This document shows positions 7,494 to 16,264 of a stretch of 64,000 nt of DNA, piece by piece. Each line of letters begins with the position of its first letter. Position 1 is the stretch's first letter. Source of the stretch: Chryseobacterium indologenes (GTDB lineage Bacteria > Bacteroidota > Bacteroidia > Flavobacteriales > Weeksellaceae). Location of the stretch: positions 62,001 through 126,000 of the forward strand of contig LAZY01000022.1 in NCBI GenBank assembly GCA_001013295.1, written 5' to 3'. The notes below the pieces were generated by a model. The model saw nothing but the letters and a program-made list of their open reading frames with translations, was not told where the DNA came from and searched no databases. The translations under genes were made by a program, and so were the position numbers.

Positions 7494-10183
7494 AAGAAAG
7501 ACTTTATGAGATCCTTAATGAGGAAAAAATACATGAGATTATCCCTTTTCTAAAGCAACTTACCGCAGAAGAAAGAAAGACACTGGTACCTTCCATCAAA
7601 AAAATGGAACGTGAGATCAGCAAGATCGTAATGACGAAGAATTCCTACCATACTGTAGGTTCTGCTAACCAGCATTCCATTATTGATATTGCTTCATTTG
7701 TCTGTATGGACAAAAAGAACTTTGGCAAAAACTACTGGAGCCTTTTCCGGAATGCAGAACAGGCAGAACAGATCCTGGAATGGGGCTGCCCGGAATGGTT
7801 TTCTGATTTCATCAATGAATCCGTAGAGGCTGAGTTTACAGCTTTTAACTATCAGGATATTTTAGGATGGACGAAAAAAGGCTATGTAAAACCCAGACCT
7901 GAACTGCTGGGACACCATCTGAGTAACTATCCCTCTGATCTGGATGAACACCCTGAAACCCTTGAAACTCATTTCTGGTATCTGTGTGAGTATCCTTCAA
8001 AGTCATTACCATTCCGTAAAGAATGGTTCCCATTAGTGCAGAAGCTGATTTCAGAACAGAAAATTGAAAGAAAAAGATTTTTGAGAGAATGTCTGCTGGC
8101 TTCCAATCGTAACTTTAATAAAAACGTTACAGGCTGGTTCATGGATGCATTTACCGTCTTAAAACCTACAGAAGAAGAATTGGTAGATCTTCAGGATGAA
8201 TTGTTTGCTGGGTTGGCTTCAACACAGTCAAAAGCAGTCAATACCATATTGACCCATCTGAAAAAGATAGCCGGTGCCGGTATTAAAATAGAAGAACTTT
8301 CACATTACCTTCCAAACCTGTTGAGTTCAGAAGTTAAAACTGTAGTGGCCTCAGGTCTGTCATTAACGGAGAAAATCTTCCAGAGAAAAAGACTTGACCC
8401 GGAAATCCTGGGAATGGCTTTAAGTACGGCATTTGTAAGTAAAGATGACGGAATACAGACCAAAGCGGCAAAGATTATGCTGAAATATATTCCACCTTCT
8501 GAAAATATAAAAGAGGCATTATCCCATTATTCAGACAATATTCTGACGAATGTGCGTCCAATGTTGGAAAAATATATAATAGAAAAACAACAGGAACTGG
8601 AAGCGATAACTTCCGAAATAGTGTCACTTACCACAAAAGATAACAAAGTAAAAGTACTTGAAAGCTTTGAGGATTTAATGTTTTTCCTGCCATTGGCAAT
8701 AGAAGATCCGTATAGCCACCATTGCGATATTGCATTGGATGGATTCATCCGCTTTGCCAACGATGTGGATGGAGAATCAGTGAAATTGATAGAACCTGTA
8801 TTTCTTAAAGCCTGCAAAACCATTGCAAAATGGGAGGTTCCTTACCTGAATGTTTTGCAGTGTAATCTAATTATCAACTATGGATTGGGCCTACTGAAGA
8901 AATATCCGGATCAGCTTAAAAATCTGGAAAAAATTTACCAGAAAACTGTTGAAGAAGAAGCTGCAAGGGAAGTCTATTCCAATTATCAGAAAAAACTGGG
9001 GCCTATGGAGAAAGTAGGGGCCGAGTCTCCTGCAATGAAGGCTTTCAAAGAACTTGCGATCTATATATGTCAGAAAATAGAGGCGGGAGATAGCCTTCCA
9101 CTGCTTTTTACCGTTACCCATTCACCTTGCTGGGTTTCTCCTGTAAGCCTGGTGAAAAGATTGGAAGTATATCAGAATAAAAATATTGAACCTCACCACC
9201 TGGATGTGCAGCTGGCTCTACAGCGCTGTGCTTTGGATGATTTATCAGAAGCATTAGAACTGGCAGAGAAAAAGCTGAAAGGGGAATACAAAGATTTGTT
9301 ACTTTTCTTCTTTGGGAAAAATGCTGCTCCGAAAGGAAACTTTGAACATCCTTCATGGTGGATGACAGCAGGAATTACACGCTCACCCAAAACTGTTTTT
9401 AAAGAATTCAGTAGTTTCGGATACGATAATATTCCTGTGGAATTTCTGTACGGAGATTACCAATGGAAAACCATCGACAATAAGAAAAACTCTTATTATC
9501 CTGTTGAACTGAATATTGTGATTCCACAATATCACCTTGAAAAAAGAAAAGAATCCCTGTTTGTAGAATACTTTGTTGCCGGCCAGAAAGAACTTTCTGA
9601 AACTCCGGCACTCATGTGGTGTTTTCCGAATACCCCTGCAAATGCCCTGGCAAAAGTCATCAAACACTGTCTTTTCTATTCGGGAATTGCTGAGGTTTAC
9701 GAAAGAAATCTGGTGCTCAACACGGCGCAGGCTCTTTATCAGATCAAAAAATCACTGGACCCAATGGGGTACCTGTTCTTAGGAACAATTTTCCTGGATG
9801 GGGATAAAACCATTCGTGGAACAGCGGCTGAAATATGGCTGGAACATGTTTCACACCAGATGATGGACAACGCACAGCTGGGAAGAGTGATAGGACTGCA
9901 TGAAAAATTAGAATGGGCCCCTGTCAAAAGATTGACAGACCTTATACAGCATCATATGCTGAATGTAAGCAAAACCCATAATGCAGCACTGGAAGAATTG
10001 ATCTCCAATATATTATATCAAATGGAATCACCGGTTACCAACCTGAAGAAACTTCTGGAAGTGTATCATGAAGTATTGGCTTTGAACCAGTCGGAAGCCA
10101 ATATCAATATTGTTGAAAAACTAAATGACTGGAAAGAAAACTCGAGCCTGAAAAAAATCTGCAATCTTCTTCTAAAAAAATAA
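7490..10183 (+). CDS. DUF6493 family protein (second copy)
   Basis: 897 residues, a diverged tandem duplicate of the preceding protein. Matching landmarks are IIPFLKQLTAEERKTLV at the N-terminus, TVTHSPCWVSPVSLVKRLE in the centre, LEWAPVKRLTDL near residue 805, and LLEVYHEVLALNQ with LNDWKENSSLKKI at the C-terminus. The start overlaps the first copy's stop, and the SWIM gene follows after 3 bases, so the three proteins are very probably made together and may form a complex (inference). No enzymatic motif was found. The two copies differ too much for recent duplication, which suggests distinct subunits. Confidence 0.8.
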   Translation: MKERLYEILNEEKIHEIIPFLKQLTAEERKTLVPSIKKMEREISKIVMTKNSYHTVGSANQHSIIDIASFVCMDKKNFGKNYWSLFRNAEQAEQILEWGCPEWFSDFINESVEAEFTAFNYQDILGWTKKGYVKPRPELLGHHLSNYPSDLDEHPETLETHFWYLCEYPSKSLPFRKEWFPLVQKLISEQKIERKRFLRECLLASNRNFNKNVTGWFMDAFTVLKPTEEELVDLQDELFAGLASTQSKAVNTILTHLKKIAGAGIKIEELSHYLPNLLSSEVKTVVASGLSLTEKIFQRKRLDPEILGMALSTAFVSKDDGIQTKAAKIMLKYIPPSENIKEALSHYSDNILTNVRPMLEKYIIEKQQELEAITSEIVSLTTKDNKVKVLESFEDLMFFLPLAIEDPYSHHCDIALDGFIRFANDVDGESVKLIEPVFLKACKTIAKWEVPYLNVLQCNLIINYGLGLLKKYPDQLKNLEKIYQKTVEEEAAREVYSNYQKKLGPMEKVGAESPAMKAFKELAIYICQKIEAGDSLPLLFTVTHSPCWVSPVSLVKRLEVYQNKNIEPHHLDVQLALQRCALDDLSEALELAEKKLKGEYKDLLLFFFGKNAAPKGNFEHPSWWMTAGITRSPKTVFKEFSSFGYDNIPVEFLYGDYQWKTIDNKKNSYYPVELNIVIPQYHLEKRKESLFVEYFVAGQKELSETPALMWCFPNTPANALAKVIKHCLFYSGIAEVYERNLVLNTAQALYQIKKSLDPMGYLFLGTIFLDGDKTIRGTAAEIWLEHVSHQMMDNAQLGRVIGLHEKLEWAPVKRLTDLIQHHMLNVSKTHNAALEELISNILYQMESPVTNLKKLLEVYHEVLALNQSEANINIVEKLNDWKENSSLKKICNLLLKK

Positions 10184-10186
10184 ATT

Positions 10187-11533
10187 ATGGAAGATACGCT
10201 TATTTACAACTATCCCAGAGCTTCCTCTTTGGTAAAGAGAGAGGCTTTGGAGGAACTGTTTCTCGCCAAATACAGTGAGATACATAAGAATACCGATGTT
10301 CCCTGCTTTTTCTGGGGGAATGTAGGACAACCATTTATTCTGGCCAGATGCCTGATTACCCTTTCCAATATTGTAAAGTCCAGCTTCAGCCTGTCTCCGT
10401 TTCAGATGACGTTGCTTAAAGATCCTATCGTGACGGCCGGAAATGAAAGACTTCGCTTTGAAGGATTTTCTCACTGTGCAGGAGTGTACGCAAGGGTAGA
10501 TGTACTGCCAGGAGGACTGGATGGTGAATTTCTGGAAAACGGAACTACCAATGTAGACTTTAACCAGCCGATGATAACGGCTTTAGGAAGTATACGGCCT
10601 AATGAAAAGATCATGCTTTCCGTTGGTGAAAAAGAAGTGGGGCTTTATAAAGAAGAAGAGAAAGTCGTAGAAAGAAAGGTCCCATTACCTGTAAAATGGA
10701 TCAAAGGATTGGGAACAGTACAGCTTTACCTGTCAGAATCAGAAAAACTGCATACCTTCAACAAGATTCAGACCCAACAGCTCTTCCGTGGAATGCCTAA
10801 AGGAGTAGTGAAATCCGACTATTATCTGATTGTAAGAGGAAACAAACCTATGTTTTCACCTGTAAAATCAGGAGATGGTATGTGTATCGGAGGTCTTCAC
10901 AGACTTCGTTTGCTGGAACCATTACTTTCATATATAGATTATATGCAGGTATTTTCACATCCTCATATGCAGTCTACAACCTGGCAGCTCTATATGGGAA
11001 ATATAAGATTCAGTTTCTCGCTGTCCAGAGAAAGCTGGCGGGGATTCTCCGGAGAAGGGGCAATATTAGGAAGTCTGACCTCGGAAGTTCCTGATGAATG
11101 GATTGATGCTTTAGATAAATATGCGTATGCCAATCAGTCTTTCAATGCAACCGCTTTGGCGCTGGAAGAAAAGATCAGTCTAAAAATGACGGAAAACCTT
11201 ACCGGAAGACTTGCTGCTATGGGATTATTGGGGTATGATCTGGATGATAACGAATTTTTCTATCGCAGATTGCCTTTTAAACTTAGCCGTATTCTGGAAA
11301 TGAATCCCCGTATGAAAAACGCCGAAAAGCTGATCGCAGAGGGAAAAGTGGAGATTCTGAATAACAGCAAAGAAAGAACAGAAGCCAGGGTAGGAGGTAC
11401 AGGAGTACACCATACCGTAATCATTGAAGAAGAAAAAGAGCGCTGTACCTGCGAATGGTTCAGTAAATATCAGGGAGAAAGAGGTCCCTGCAAACATATG
11501 CTGGCTGTAAAGAAACTGATCAATCATTCGTGA
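10187..11533 (+). CDS. SWIM zinc-finger family protein
   Basis: 448 residues. The C-terminus (about residues 415-440) carries the SWIM finger: CTC, twelve residues, then CKH (CxCx12CxH), a zinc-binding module thought to bind DNA or protein. The first 400 residues are less distinctive; SVGEKEVGLYKEEEKVVERK and SGDGMCIGGLHRLR stand out. In other bacteria such SWIM proteins (for example YehQ of E. coli) sit with vWA, MoxR ATPase and helical-repeat proteins. Here the partners are two DUF6493 proteins. It starts 3 bases after the second DUF6493 gene. Confidence 0.85.
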   Translation: MEDTLIYNYPRASSLVKREALEELFLAKYSEIHKNTDVPCFFWGNVGQPFILARCLITLSNIVKSSFSLSPFQMTLLKDPIVTAGNERLRFEGFSHCAGVYARVDVLPGGLDGEFLENGTTNVDFNQPMITALGSIRPNEKIMLSVGEKEVGLYKEEEKVVERKVPLPVKWIKGLGTVQLYLSESEKLHTFNKIQTQQLFRGMPKGVVKSDYYLIVRGNKPMFSPVKSGDGMCIGGLHRLRLLEPLLSYIDYMQVFSHPHMQSTTWQLYMGNIRFSFSLSRESWRGFSGEGAILGSLTSEVPDEWIDALDKYAYANQSFNATALALEEKISLKMTENLTGRLAAMGLLGYDLDDNEFFYRRLPFKLSRILEMNPRMKNAEKLIAEGKVEILNNSKERTEARVGGTGVHHTVIIEEEKERCTCEWFSKYQGERGPCKHMLAVKKLINHS

Positions 11534-11600
11534 TCTTAGGCTGCGAAATATTTGATCCCTTTTAAGCTGTAAAACCACAAGAATCTCTACCTGTACTACG

Positions 11601-11700
11601 ATTTTTATCATTGCCACGGATACACGAATCTTTTATCAGTGCATTCGTGGCAATTATTTGGGAGTACACAGATTTTTCCACAAACATCTACGTAATCAAC
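11601..11700. repeat. dispersed palindromic intergenic repeat (GCCACG type)
   Basis: The convergent gap between the SWIM gene and the VOC gene holds a 9-bp perfect inverted repeat, ATTGCCACG at 610-618 and CGTGGCAAT at 646-654 (add 11000), with ACGAAT/ATTCGT nested inside, then a run resembling 'acacagatttttccaca'. Sequences of this kind are, from memory, among the commonest intergenic repeats in Chryseobacterium and related genomes. It may also act as a transcript end. Copy number was not checked. Confidence 0.45.
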
Positions 11701-11744
11701 GAGAGGATAGGAAATTGTTGCATTCCTGTACCCAACAGTATCCG

Positions 11745-12197
11745 CTACCCATTGTTTCTGTTGATCCACTCCTCATAAGTAAGCACACCCAGTTCCGGGC
11801 TGCTTTCTCCTTCCAGAATAGAAATAAATTCCAGCTGATTACCATCCGGATCATTGAAGTAGATTGCAACAGCAGGCATCCATGCAAATACCATTGGTTC
11901 AACCGTTCCGTTTTTCAGAAAATTGTAAGGCTTCAGATCTTTGTTTTTCAAAAAGTCTACCGAATAATTTAAAATATCTTCCTTACTGCTGGAAAAAGCA
12001 AAATGCCTTGTCTGAAGATTTTCTTTCTGCTCCCACAATCCTAACATAAATTCTTTCCCTTCACCAACCCATAAAAAAGCAATCGGCCTTGTTTCATCTC
12101 TGTGGGCAAGCTTTAATTCTAATACCTCTGTATAAAATTGGATCGCATCTTCCAAATTGCTTACCTGTACATGGGTTTCATATAATCCTTTAATCAT
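11745..12197 (-). CDS. VOC family protein (glyoxalase/bleomycin-resistance fold)
   Basis: 150 residues from the ATG at 12197; a start 7 codons upstream is possible but lacks conserved sequence. The N-terminal half begins MIKGLYETHVQVSNLEDAI, the typical first strand and helix with a metal-binding His. The second half has the strand AVAIYFNDPDGNQLEFIS, with Asp-Pro-Asp-Gly and a Glu metal ligand. Two such beta-alpha-beta-beta-beta modules make the VOC metal site used by glyoxalases, dioxygenases and antibiotic-binding proteins. Substrate unknown. The gene stands alone, leftward, between two rightward operons. Confidence 0.85.
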   Translation of the reverse strand: MIKGLYETHVQVSNLEDAIQFYTEVLELKLAHRDETRPIAFLWVGEGKEFMLGLWEQKENLQTRHFAFSSSKEDILNYSVDFLKNKDLKPYNFLKNGTVEPMVFAWMPAVAIYFNDPDGNQLEFISILEGESSPELGVLTYEEWINRNNG

Positions 12198-12302
12198 AGT
12201 TCTAATTTTAATCAGCACAAAGCTAGAGAACGATTTCCTGTAAATACGGGATTATCGATACCTTTATGTGAAATGAATGATAGACGGATTTTATAATTAG
12301 GA

Positions 12303-12400
12303 GATAAAAGATAAAAGATAAAAGATAAAAGATAAAAGATAAAAGATAAAAGATAAAAGATAAAAGATAAAAGATAAAAGATAAAAGATAAAAGATAAAA
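12303..12400. repeat. tandem repeat, 14 copies of GATAAAA
   Basis: Fourteen exact copies of the 7-base unit GATAAAA run from 12303 to 12400 and end in a partial copy. It lies 105 bases upstream of the VOC gene's start. Because the unit is 7 bases long and every frame stays open on one strand, it creates a spurious frame coding for a repeated FYLLSFI peptide. Slippage could change copy number. Confidence 0.95.
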
Positions 12401-12500
12401 GATCTTGTCGTTAAACACCATTATCTTTATGCATATCTCTCCGGATTGAATATGAGCATCAACATTTAGTATCAATATTTACACTAACAACAATATCCGC

Positions 12501-12548
12501 ATCAATATCAATATCAATATCAATATCAATATCAATATCAATATCAAT
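12501..12548. repeat. tandem repeat, 8 copies of ATCAAT
   Basis: Eight exact copies of a 6-base unit, directly followed by a palindromic element. A second, independent simple repeat within 100 bases of the first is unusual. Confidence 0.95.
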
Positions 12549-12551
12549 AGG

Positions 12552-12604
12552 AGCGGGCTTTAGCCCGCTTTCTTTATAAAATATATTCCATTGGCTTCAG
12601 CCAA
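12552..12604. repeat. paired palindromes (AGCGGGCT and TTGGCT hairpins)
   Basis: Two perfect hairpins in a row: AGCGGGCT-TT-AGCCCGCT at 12552-12569 and TTGGCT-TC-AGCCAA at 12591-12604. Both have the pattern GGCT-TN-AGCC. This resembles palindromic interspersed repeats that I recall from Chryseobacterium genomes. It sits about 100 bases upstream of the TROVE-gene promoter. Confidence 0.7.
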
Positions 12605-12701
12605 AACTGATTACCCTACAAAATACCCTCAAAAAATAATACTATTCCCTTTTCAAAAACAATCTCTCATTCTGCTCAAAAATAAATACTTTAAAAAAAA
12701 C

Positions 12702-12737
12702 TACGCAAAAACACTGCGCAATACTGTTTTTACTTTG
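12702..12737 (+). promoter_or_regulatory. shared-motif promoter of the TROVE gene (copy 1)
   Basis: TACGCA (12702-12707), 7 bases, TGCGCA (12715-12720), 13 bases, TTTG (12734-12737). The TTTG is the core of the Bacteroidota -7 box, and the dyad occupies roughly -40 to -20, where the -33 element would be. Exactly the same spacing occurs at 16073 and 16806. The start codon of the TROVE gene lies about 55 bases downstream. Confidence 0.75.
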
Positions 12738-12793
12738 CATCAGAAATCAGAGAAAGTATCCATCTTTCTAATGTTTAACAAAAACAGTAACTC

Positions 12794-14311
12794 ATGAAAT
12801 TTAATTTTTTGAAAAAAGAAAATAAAGCAGTGGTAAACCACGAAGGCGCAAAAGCATATGCGATGAAGCCTGCAGAAGACCTGTATAGTGCTGTTGTTAC
12901 AACGGGACTGTCAGAGATCACTTATGAAAAGGGAAATGACAGATTAGAAAGAATACAATCTCTGATTAGAAAAAACGATCCTGAATTTGTTGCGAAGCTG
13001 GCTGTTTATGCTAGAAAAGAGATGTATCTGAGATCCGTTCCATTGGTTTTGGTGACAGAGTTGGCAAAGCAGACTTCGGGAACCGATCTGGTGAGTAAAG
13101 CTGTAGACGGGGTTGTTCAGAGAGCTGATGAAATCACAGAACTGCTGGCTTATTATCAGATCTCGAATGAAAGAACAGGGGTGAAAAAACTGAACAGACT
13201 TTCAAAACAGATTCAGAAAGGACTGGTAAAATCATTTAATAAATTTGATGAATACCAGTTTGCCAAATACAACCGGAAAGCAGAAGTTACCTTGAAGGAT
13301 GCATTGTTTCTCGTACATCCAAAAGCAAAAAATGAGGATCAGCAGGCTATTTTCAACAAAATTGTTTACAATATGCTGGAGACTCCTTATACCTGGGAGG
13401 TTGAGCTTTCCGCTTTAGGAAGAACCCAATATGCTGATGCTGCAGAAAAAAGACAGGCTTTTAGAAATAAGTGGGAAGAATTGATTTTTAGCAACAGGTT
13501 GGGGTATATGGCTACTTTGAGAAACCTGAGAAACATTCTGGAAGCAGAGGTGTCTTCAGGAGCTATGAGTAAAGTATGTCATTATTTATCAGATGAAAAA
13601 GCGGTAGCGACTTCAAAGCAGTTGCCGTTCAGATTTCTGGCAGCTTACAGAGAACTGGGAAAAATTGATTCTCCGTATCTCTCCTCAGTGTTGGAAGCAC
13701 TGGAAAAAGCAGTCATGGTAAGTGCAAAAAACATCAAAGGTTTTGATTTTGATACTTCAGTGGTTATTGCTGCCGATGTTTCAGGTTCAATGCAGAAACC
13801 GGTTTCTCCAAAAAGTAAAATTTTGCTTTATGATATTGGCTTGCTGATGTCTATGATTTTGCAGTCGCAGTGTCAGAATGTAATTACCGGAATTTTCGGG
13901 AATCGTTGGTTGCATGTTCCGATGCCAAAGCAGGGTATTCTTAGGAATGTGGACGAATTTTATAAACATGAAGGAAAAGTAGGCTATTCTACAAATGGCT
14001 ATCTGGTGATTGAAAACCTGATCAAAAAACAGGAAAAAGTGAATAAAGTAATGTTGTTCACCGATACCCAGCTGTGGAACAGTACTGGAACCAAAAACTC
14101 TTTTGAAGATTCATGGAAGAGATATAAGACGATTGCTCCTGATGCAAAACTCTATATTTTTGATCTGGCAGGATACGGAAAGCAGCCGATTGATGTCAGA
14201 AAAAATGATGTATATCTTATTGCAGGCTGGTCAGACAAAATTTTTAATGTATTGAATGCATTAGAAGACCGGAAATCTGCAATAGAAGTGATTAAAAAAG
14301 TAGTGCTGTAA
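12794..14311 (+). CDS. rsr: TROVE domain protein with C-terminal vWA (Ro60/Rsr-like)
   Basis: 505 residues, the normal size of Ro60/Rsr. Residues about 15-320 form the helical-repeat TROVE ring that binds 3' ends of misfolded RNA in its centre and Y RNA on its outside. Residues about 320-505 form a vWA domain whose metal site is visible as AADVSGSMQ (DxSxS) with LFTDTQLW further on. In bacteria, Rsr works with Y RNAs and PNPase in structured-RNA decay, and in many species belongs to an RNA-repair operon with RtcB. Here it heads a locus with a nucleoside hydrolase and tRNA-like RNAs, but RtcB is not in the window. Expression is probably driven by the dyad promoter at 12702. Family assignment is firm; the Ro60 role in this organism is inferred. 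Confidence 0.88.
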   Translation: MKFNFLKKENKAVVNHEGAKAYAMKPAEDLYSAVVTTGLSEITYEKGNDRLERIQSLIRKNDPEFVAKLAVYARKEMYLRSVPLVLVTELAKQTSGTDLVSKAVDGVVQRADEITELLAYYQISNERTGVKKLNRLSKQIQKGLVKSFNKFDEYQFAKYNRKAEVTLKDALFLVHPKAKNEDQQAIFNKIVYNMLETPYTWEVELSALGRTQYADAAEKRQAFRNKWEELIFSNRLGYMATLRNLRNILEAEVSSGAMSKVCHYLSDEKAVATSKQLPFRFLAAYRELGKIDSPYLSSVLEALEKAVMVSAKNIKGFDFDTSVVIAADVSGSMQKPVSPKSKILLYDIGLLMSMILQSQCQNVITGIFGNRWLHVPMPKQGILRNVDEFYKHEGKVGYSTNGYLVIENLIKKQEKVNKVMLFTDTQLWNSTGTKNSFEDSWKRYKTIAPDAKLYIFDLAGYGKQPIDVRKNDVYLIAGWSDKIFNVLNALEDRKSAIEVIKKVVL

Positions 14312-14360
14312 CAGGCGCTGCTTTTAAAAACTGATAACCATAAAAATAATCAATATATTG

Positions 14361-14449
14361 AGGAGCTTATTCCCGCTTTCCACTGTATCTTTTTCGCCGG
14401 CGCGCTTTGCCATTTCAGAAAAAGGATGCCGTTGCAATCGGGGCTAAAA
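14361..14449. repeat. imperfect palindromic element between TROVE gene and next gene
   Basis: The 155-base gap contains an element opening with a GAGCTTATTCCCGCTTTCC-like run and closing with CGGGGCTAAAA. Its arms 14385-14395 and 14418-14429 pair through TATCTTTTT and AAAAAGGAT (two G-T pairs), around a GC-rich GCCGGCGCGC loop. Its wording closely matches a long interspersed repeat I recall from flavobacterial genomes. It may form a hairpin in the TROVE transcript. Confidence 0.55.
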
Positions 14450-14466
14450 ACTAAAACCATAAAGCC

Positions 14467-15126
14467 ATGATAACACTTATTAATGTGATTGAGATCAATC
14501 CGTTACTGTACACCAAAGATGATTTCGAATTACCGGAAAGTTCAGATTATCCTGACCCTGAAGAATGGCGCTTCAAATGGGAAGAGACAGCTTCCAAACT
14601 CAATTTTAATTTTAAAATTATTGGAAAAGGATCTTCCATGGCAGACATTGAAACAATGGATGACGAAAATTTACACATGATCATAGAAGCAAGATTGGAA
14701 GATATGGAAGACGATCCCGACGAAGGCTGTTTTGTACTAGCGTTTGACGGAGGAATTGCTTTGGAAAAAGACAATAAAATATATATTCGGCCAATGTGTT
14801 GCAGCGATATGTCTGACCTGAAGAACTGGCAGAATATATTGACCAATTCCTCTGCAGAATGGAAAACATTATGGATCGGGCATCCATGGGTTTTGTACAG
14901 AAAAGAAAACGGAAAAATAAGCTTTTCAGAGTATACGGAATCCAATGAGATCGATCCCGAAAACATAAAAATCCTTGTTGAAGTTGATGAATCAGAGCTT
15001 AGAGCTGAATTTGAAAAAGTACTTCAACGCCAGACAGATTTTAAAAACAGAGTTTTGAATATACTGAAAAAGATCAATGCTGAAAATCCCGAAAGAATGG
15101 CAGAATTATTAACCGGCATGGGATAG
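14467..15126 (+). CDS. hypothetical protein in the TROVE locus
   Basis: 219 residues, acidic and predicted soluble. The N-terminal part is INPLLYTKDDFELPESSDYPD. An acidic segment follows near residues 75-100 (EDMEDDPDEGCFVLAFDGG) and a helical C-terminus ends the protein. No known domain was recognised. The pattern recalls small alpha/beta immunity-like or SMI1/KNR4-like proteins only in general appearance. It lies 155 bases after the TROVE gene and 55 bases before the nucleoside hydrolase gene, on the same strand and without its own dyad promoter, so it is probably read from the TROVE promoter. Confidence 0.7.
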   Translation: MITLINVIEINPLLYTKDDFELPESSDYPDPEEWRFKWEETASKLNFNFKIIGKGSSMADIETMDDENLHMIIEARLEDMEDDPDEGCFVLAFDGGIALEKDNKIYIRPMCCSDMSDLKNWQNILTNSSAEWKTLWIGHPWVLYRKENGKISFSEYTESNEIDPENIKILVEVDESELRAEFEKVLQRQTDFKNRVLNILKKINAENPERMAELLTGMG

Positions 15127-15181
15127 TATAAAACCATCAGGCTCTAAACGATAGTAAAAAATAATACACTAAAAAATAACT

Positions 15182-16051
15182 ATGGAACATAAATTACCTT
15201 TTCACTTTGATATGGAAACCGCCGATCCTGACGATTCCATGACCCTGGCTGTTTTGGCCACCCATCCTAAAGTTCACCTGGTCAGTGTTTCCGTACACCC
15301 GGGAGGAACAGATCAGATTGGAGTCGTACGCAGGATTCTGCAAATTCTTGACAGAGAAGACGTCCGCATCGGAGCAGGAACTCCCAAATCGATTGCAAGC
15401 CGTGTCTCAGGTTTTCACAGAGATTGGATTGGAAAGTTTGAACATTCAGAAGCAGATGATACCGCAGCCAACATTATGGCAGAGACTCTTCGCCAGTTTC
15501 CAGATTGTACATTGCTGAGTGGGGCAGCCCTTACGAATCCGCATGCTTTATATGAAACCGGGACTTTTTTTGACCGTTGGTTCTGCCAGGGAGGTTTTGC
15601 AGGAGACAATATCGTCCCGAAAGAATACCGACTGGAGAAATTCGATGGAAAGCTTACTTGTCCTACTTTTAATCTGAATGGCAATCCTCTTGCTGCTGAA
15701 ACTCTTTTTTCGATCCCAATGAGCGAAAGACGTATGATCAGTAAAAATGTATGTCACGGTGCCATTTTCACCAGCGCAGATGCTGAATTGCTTATTCCGT
15801 TTCGTAGCCATAATAAAGGACTCAGTCTGTTCCTGAAAGCGGTAAAAATTAAAGAAAAAGCCCTTCACGATACTGTTGCAGCTTTATTAGCGATTGATCC
15901 TTCAAAAGCAATCTGGGCAGAAGTGGTTCCGTATAGAAGAAGAGGTGAATGGGGCTGTCTGGAACCAGAAAAATATCCGGATAGACCTACGTCACTGATC
16001 ACGACTTACATTCCTGATTTAACAGACCTTTGGATGGTGATCAAACCTTAA
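15182..16051 (+). CDS. nucleoside hydrolase family protein
   Basis: 289 residues. The N-terminus has FDMETADPDDSMTLAVLA, a variant of the DxDxxxDD calcium-binding motif of inosine-uridine nucleoside hydrolases. GGFAGDN and the ligand segment FNLNGNPLAAETLF near residue 160-175 match the family's substrate-binding strand. Family members cleave the N-glycosidic bond of ribonucleosides. The first Asp of the metal motif appears as DMETAD, so the metal site is not textbook and the substrate could be a modified nucleoside or a nucleotide derivative. Its place downstream of a Ro60-like gene suggests a link to RNA turnover or nucleoside salvage (inference). Confidence 0.8.
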   Translation: MEHKLPFHFDMETADPDDSMTLAVLATHPKVHLVSVSVHPGGTDQIGVVRRILQILDREDVRIGAGTPKSIASRVSGFHRDWIGKFEHSEADDTAANIMAETLRQFPDCTLLSGAALTNPHALYETGTFFDRWFCQGGFAGDNIVPKEYRLEKFDGKLTCPTFNLNGNPLAAETLFSIPMSERRMISKNVCHGAIFTSADAELLIPFRSHNKGLSLFLKAVKIKEKALHDTVAALLAIDPSKAIWAEVVPYRRRGEWGCLEPEKYPDRPTSLITTYIPDLTDLWMVIKP

Positions 16052-16072
16052 ATATTCTGATAAAAAATAAAC

Positions 16073-16108
16073 TGCGTAAAAAGAATGCGCACTTGCCGTA
16101 TAATTTTG
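16073..16108 (+). promoter_or_regulatory. shared-motif promoter of the DUF6584-like gene (copy 2)
   Basis: TGCGTA (16073-16078), 7 bases, TGCGCA (16086-16091), 13 bases, TTTG (16105-16108); the -7 box reads TAATTTTG. The spacing is identical to the other two copies. The predicted transcript has a leader of about 150 bases containing a GTGCCGTTAG box (16127-16136) seen again at 17150 and 17412. Confidence 0.75.
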
Positions 16109-16264
16109 CAGTGTTCATAACAATCAGTGCCGTTAGAAAGGATTTCTTCGATTCCAAAAATGAACAGACCTTTCGCCAGATTGCCTGATTTGAATAAACA
16201 AATGTTTCAAACAAAAGTTTTACAGTTAGACTTTTAATTTGAGAAGAAGGAAAGAGAAAACATT

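Noticed and set aside
12212..12475. 87-codon minus-strand frame coding for repeated FYLLSFI
   Set aside because: It is a translation of the (GATAAAA)14 tandem repeat and has no conserved sequence or start context.
12702..12742. Sigma-54 promoter for the TROVE gene, as in RtcR-controlled operons
   Set aside because: No GG and GC doublets at the required 10-base separation; the TTTG and dyad spacing fits a Bacteroidota -7 box instead.
12591..12797. 68-codon plus-strand frame before the TROVE gene
   Set aside because: It starts inside a palindromic repeat, spans the predicted TROVE promoter and overlaps the TROVE start.
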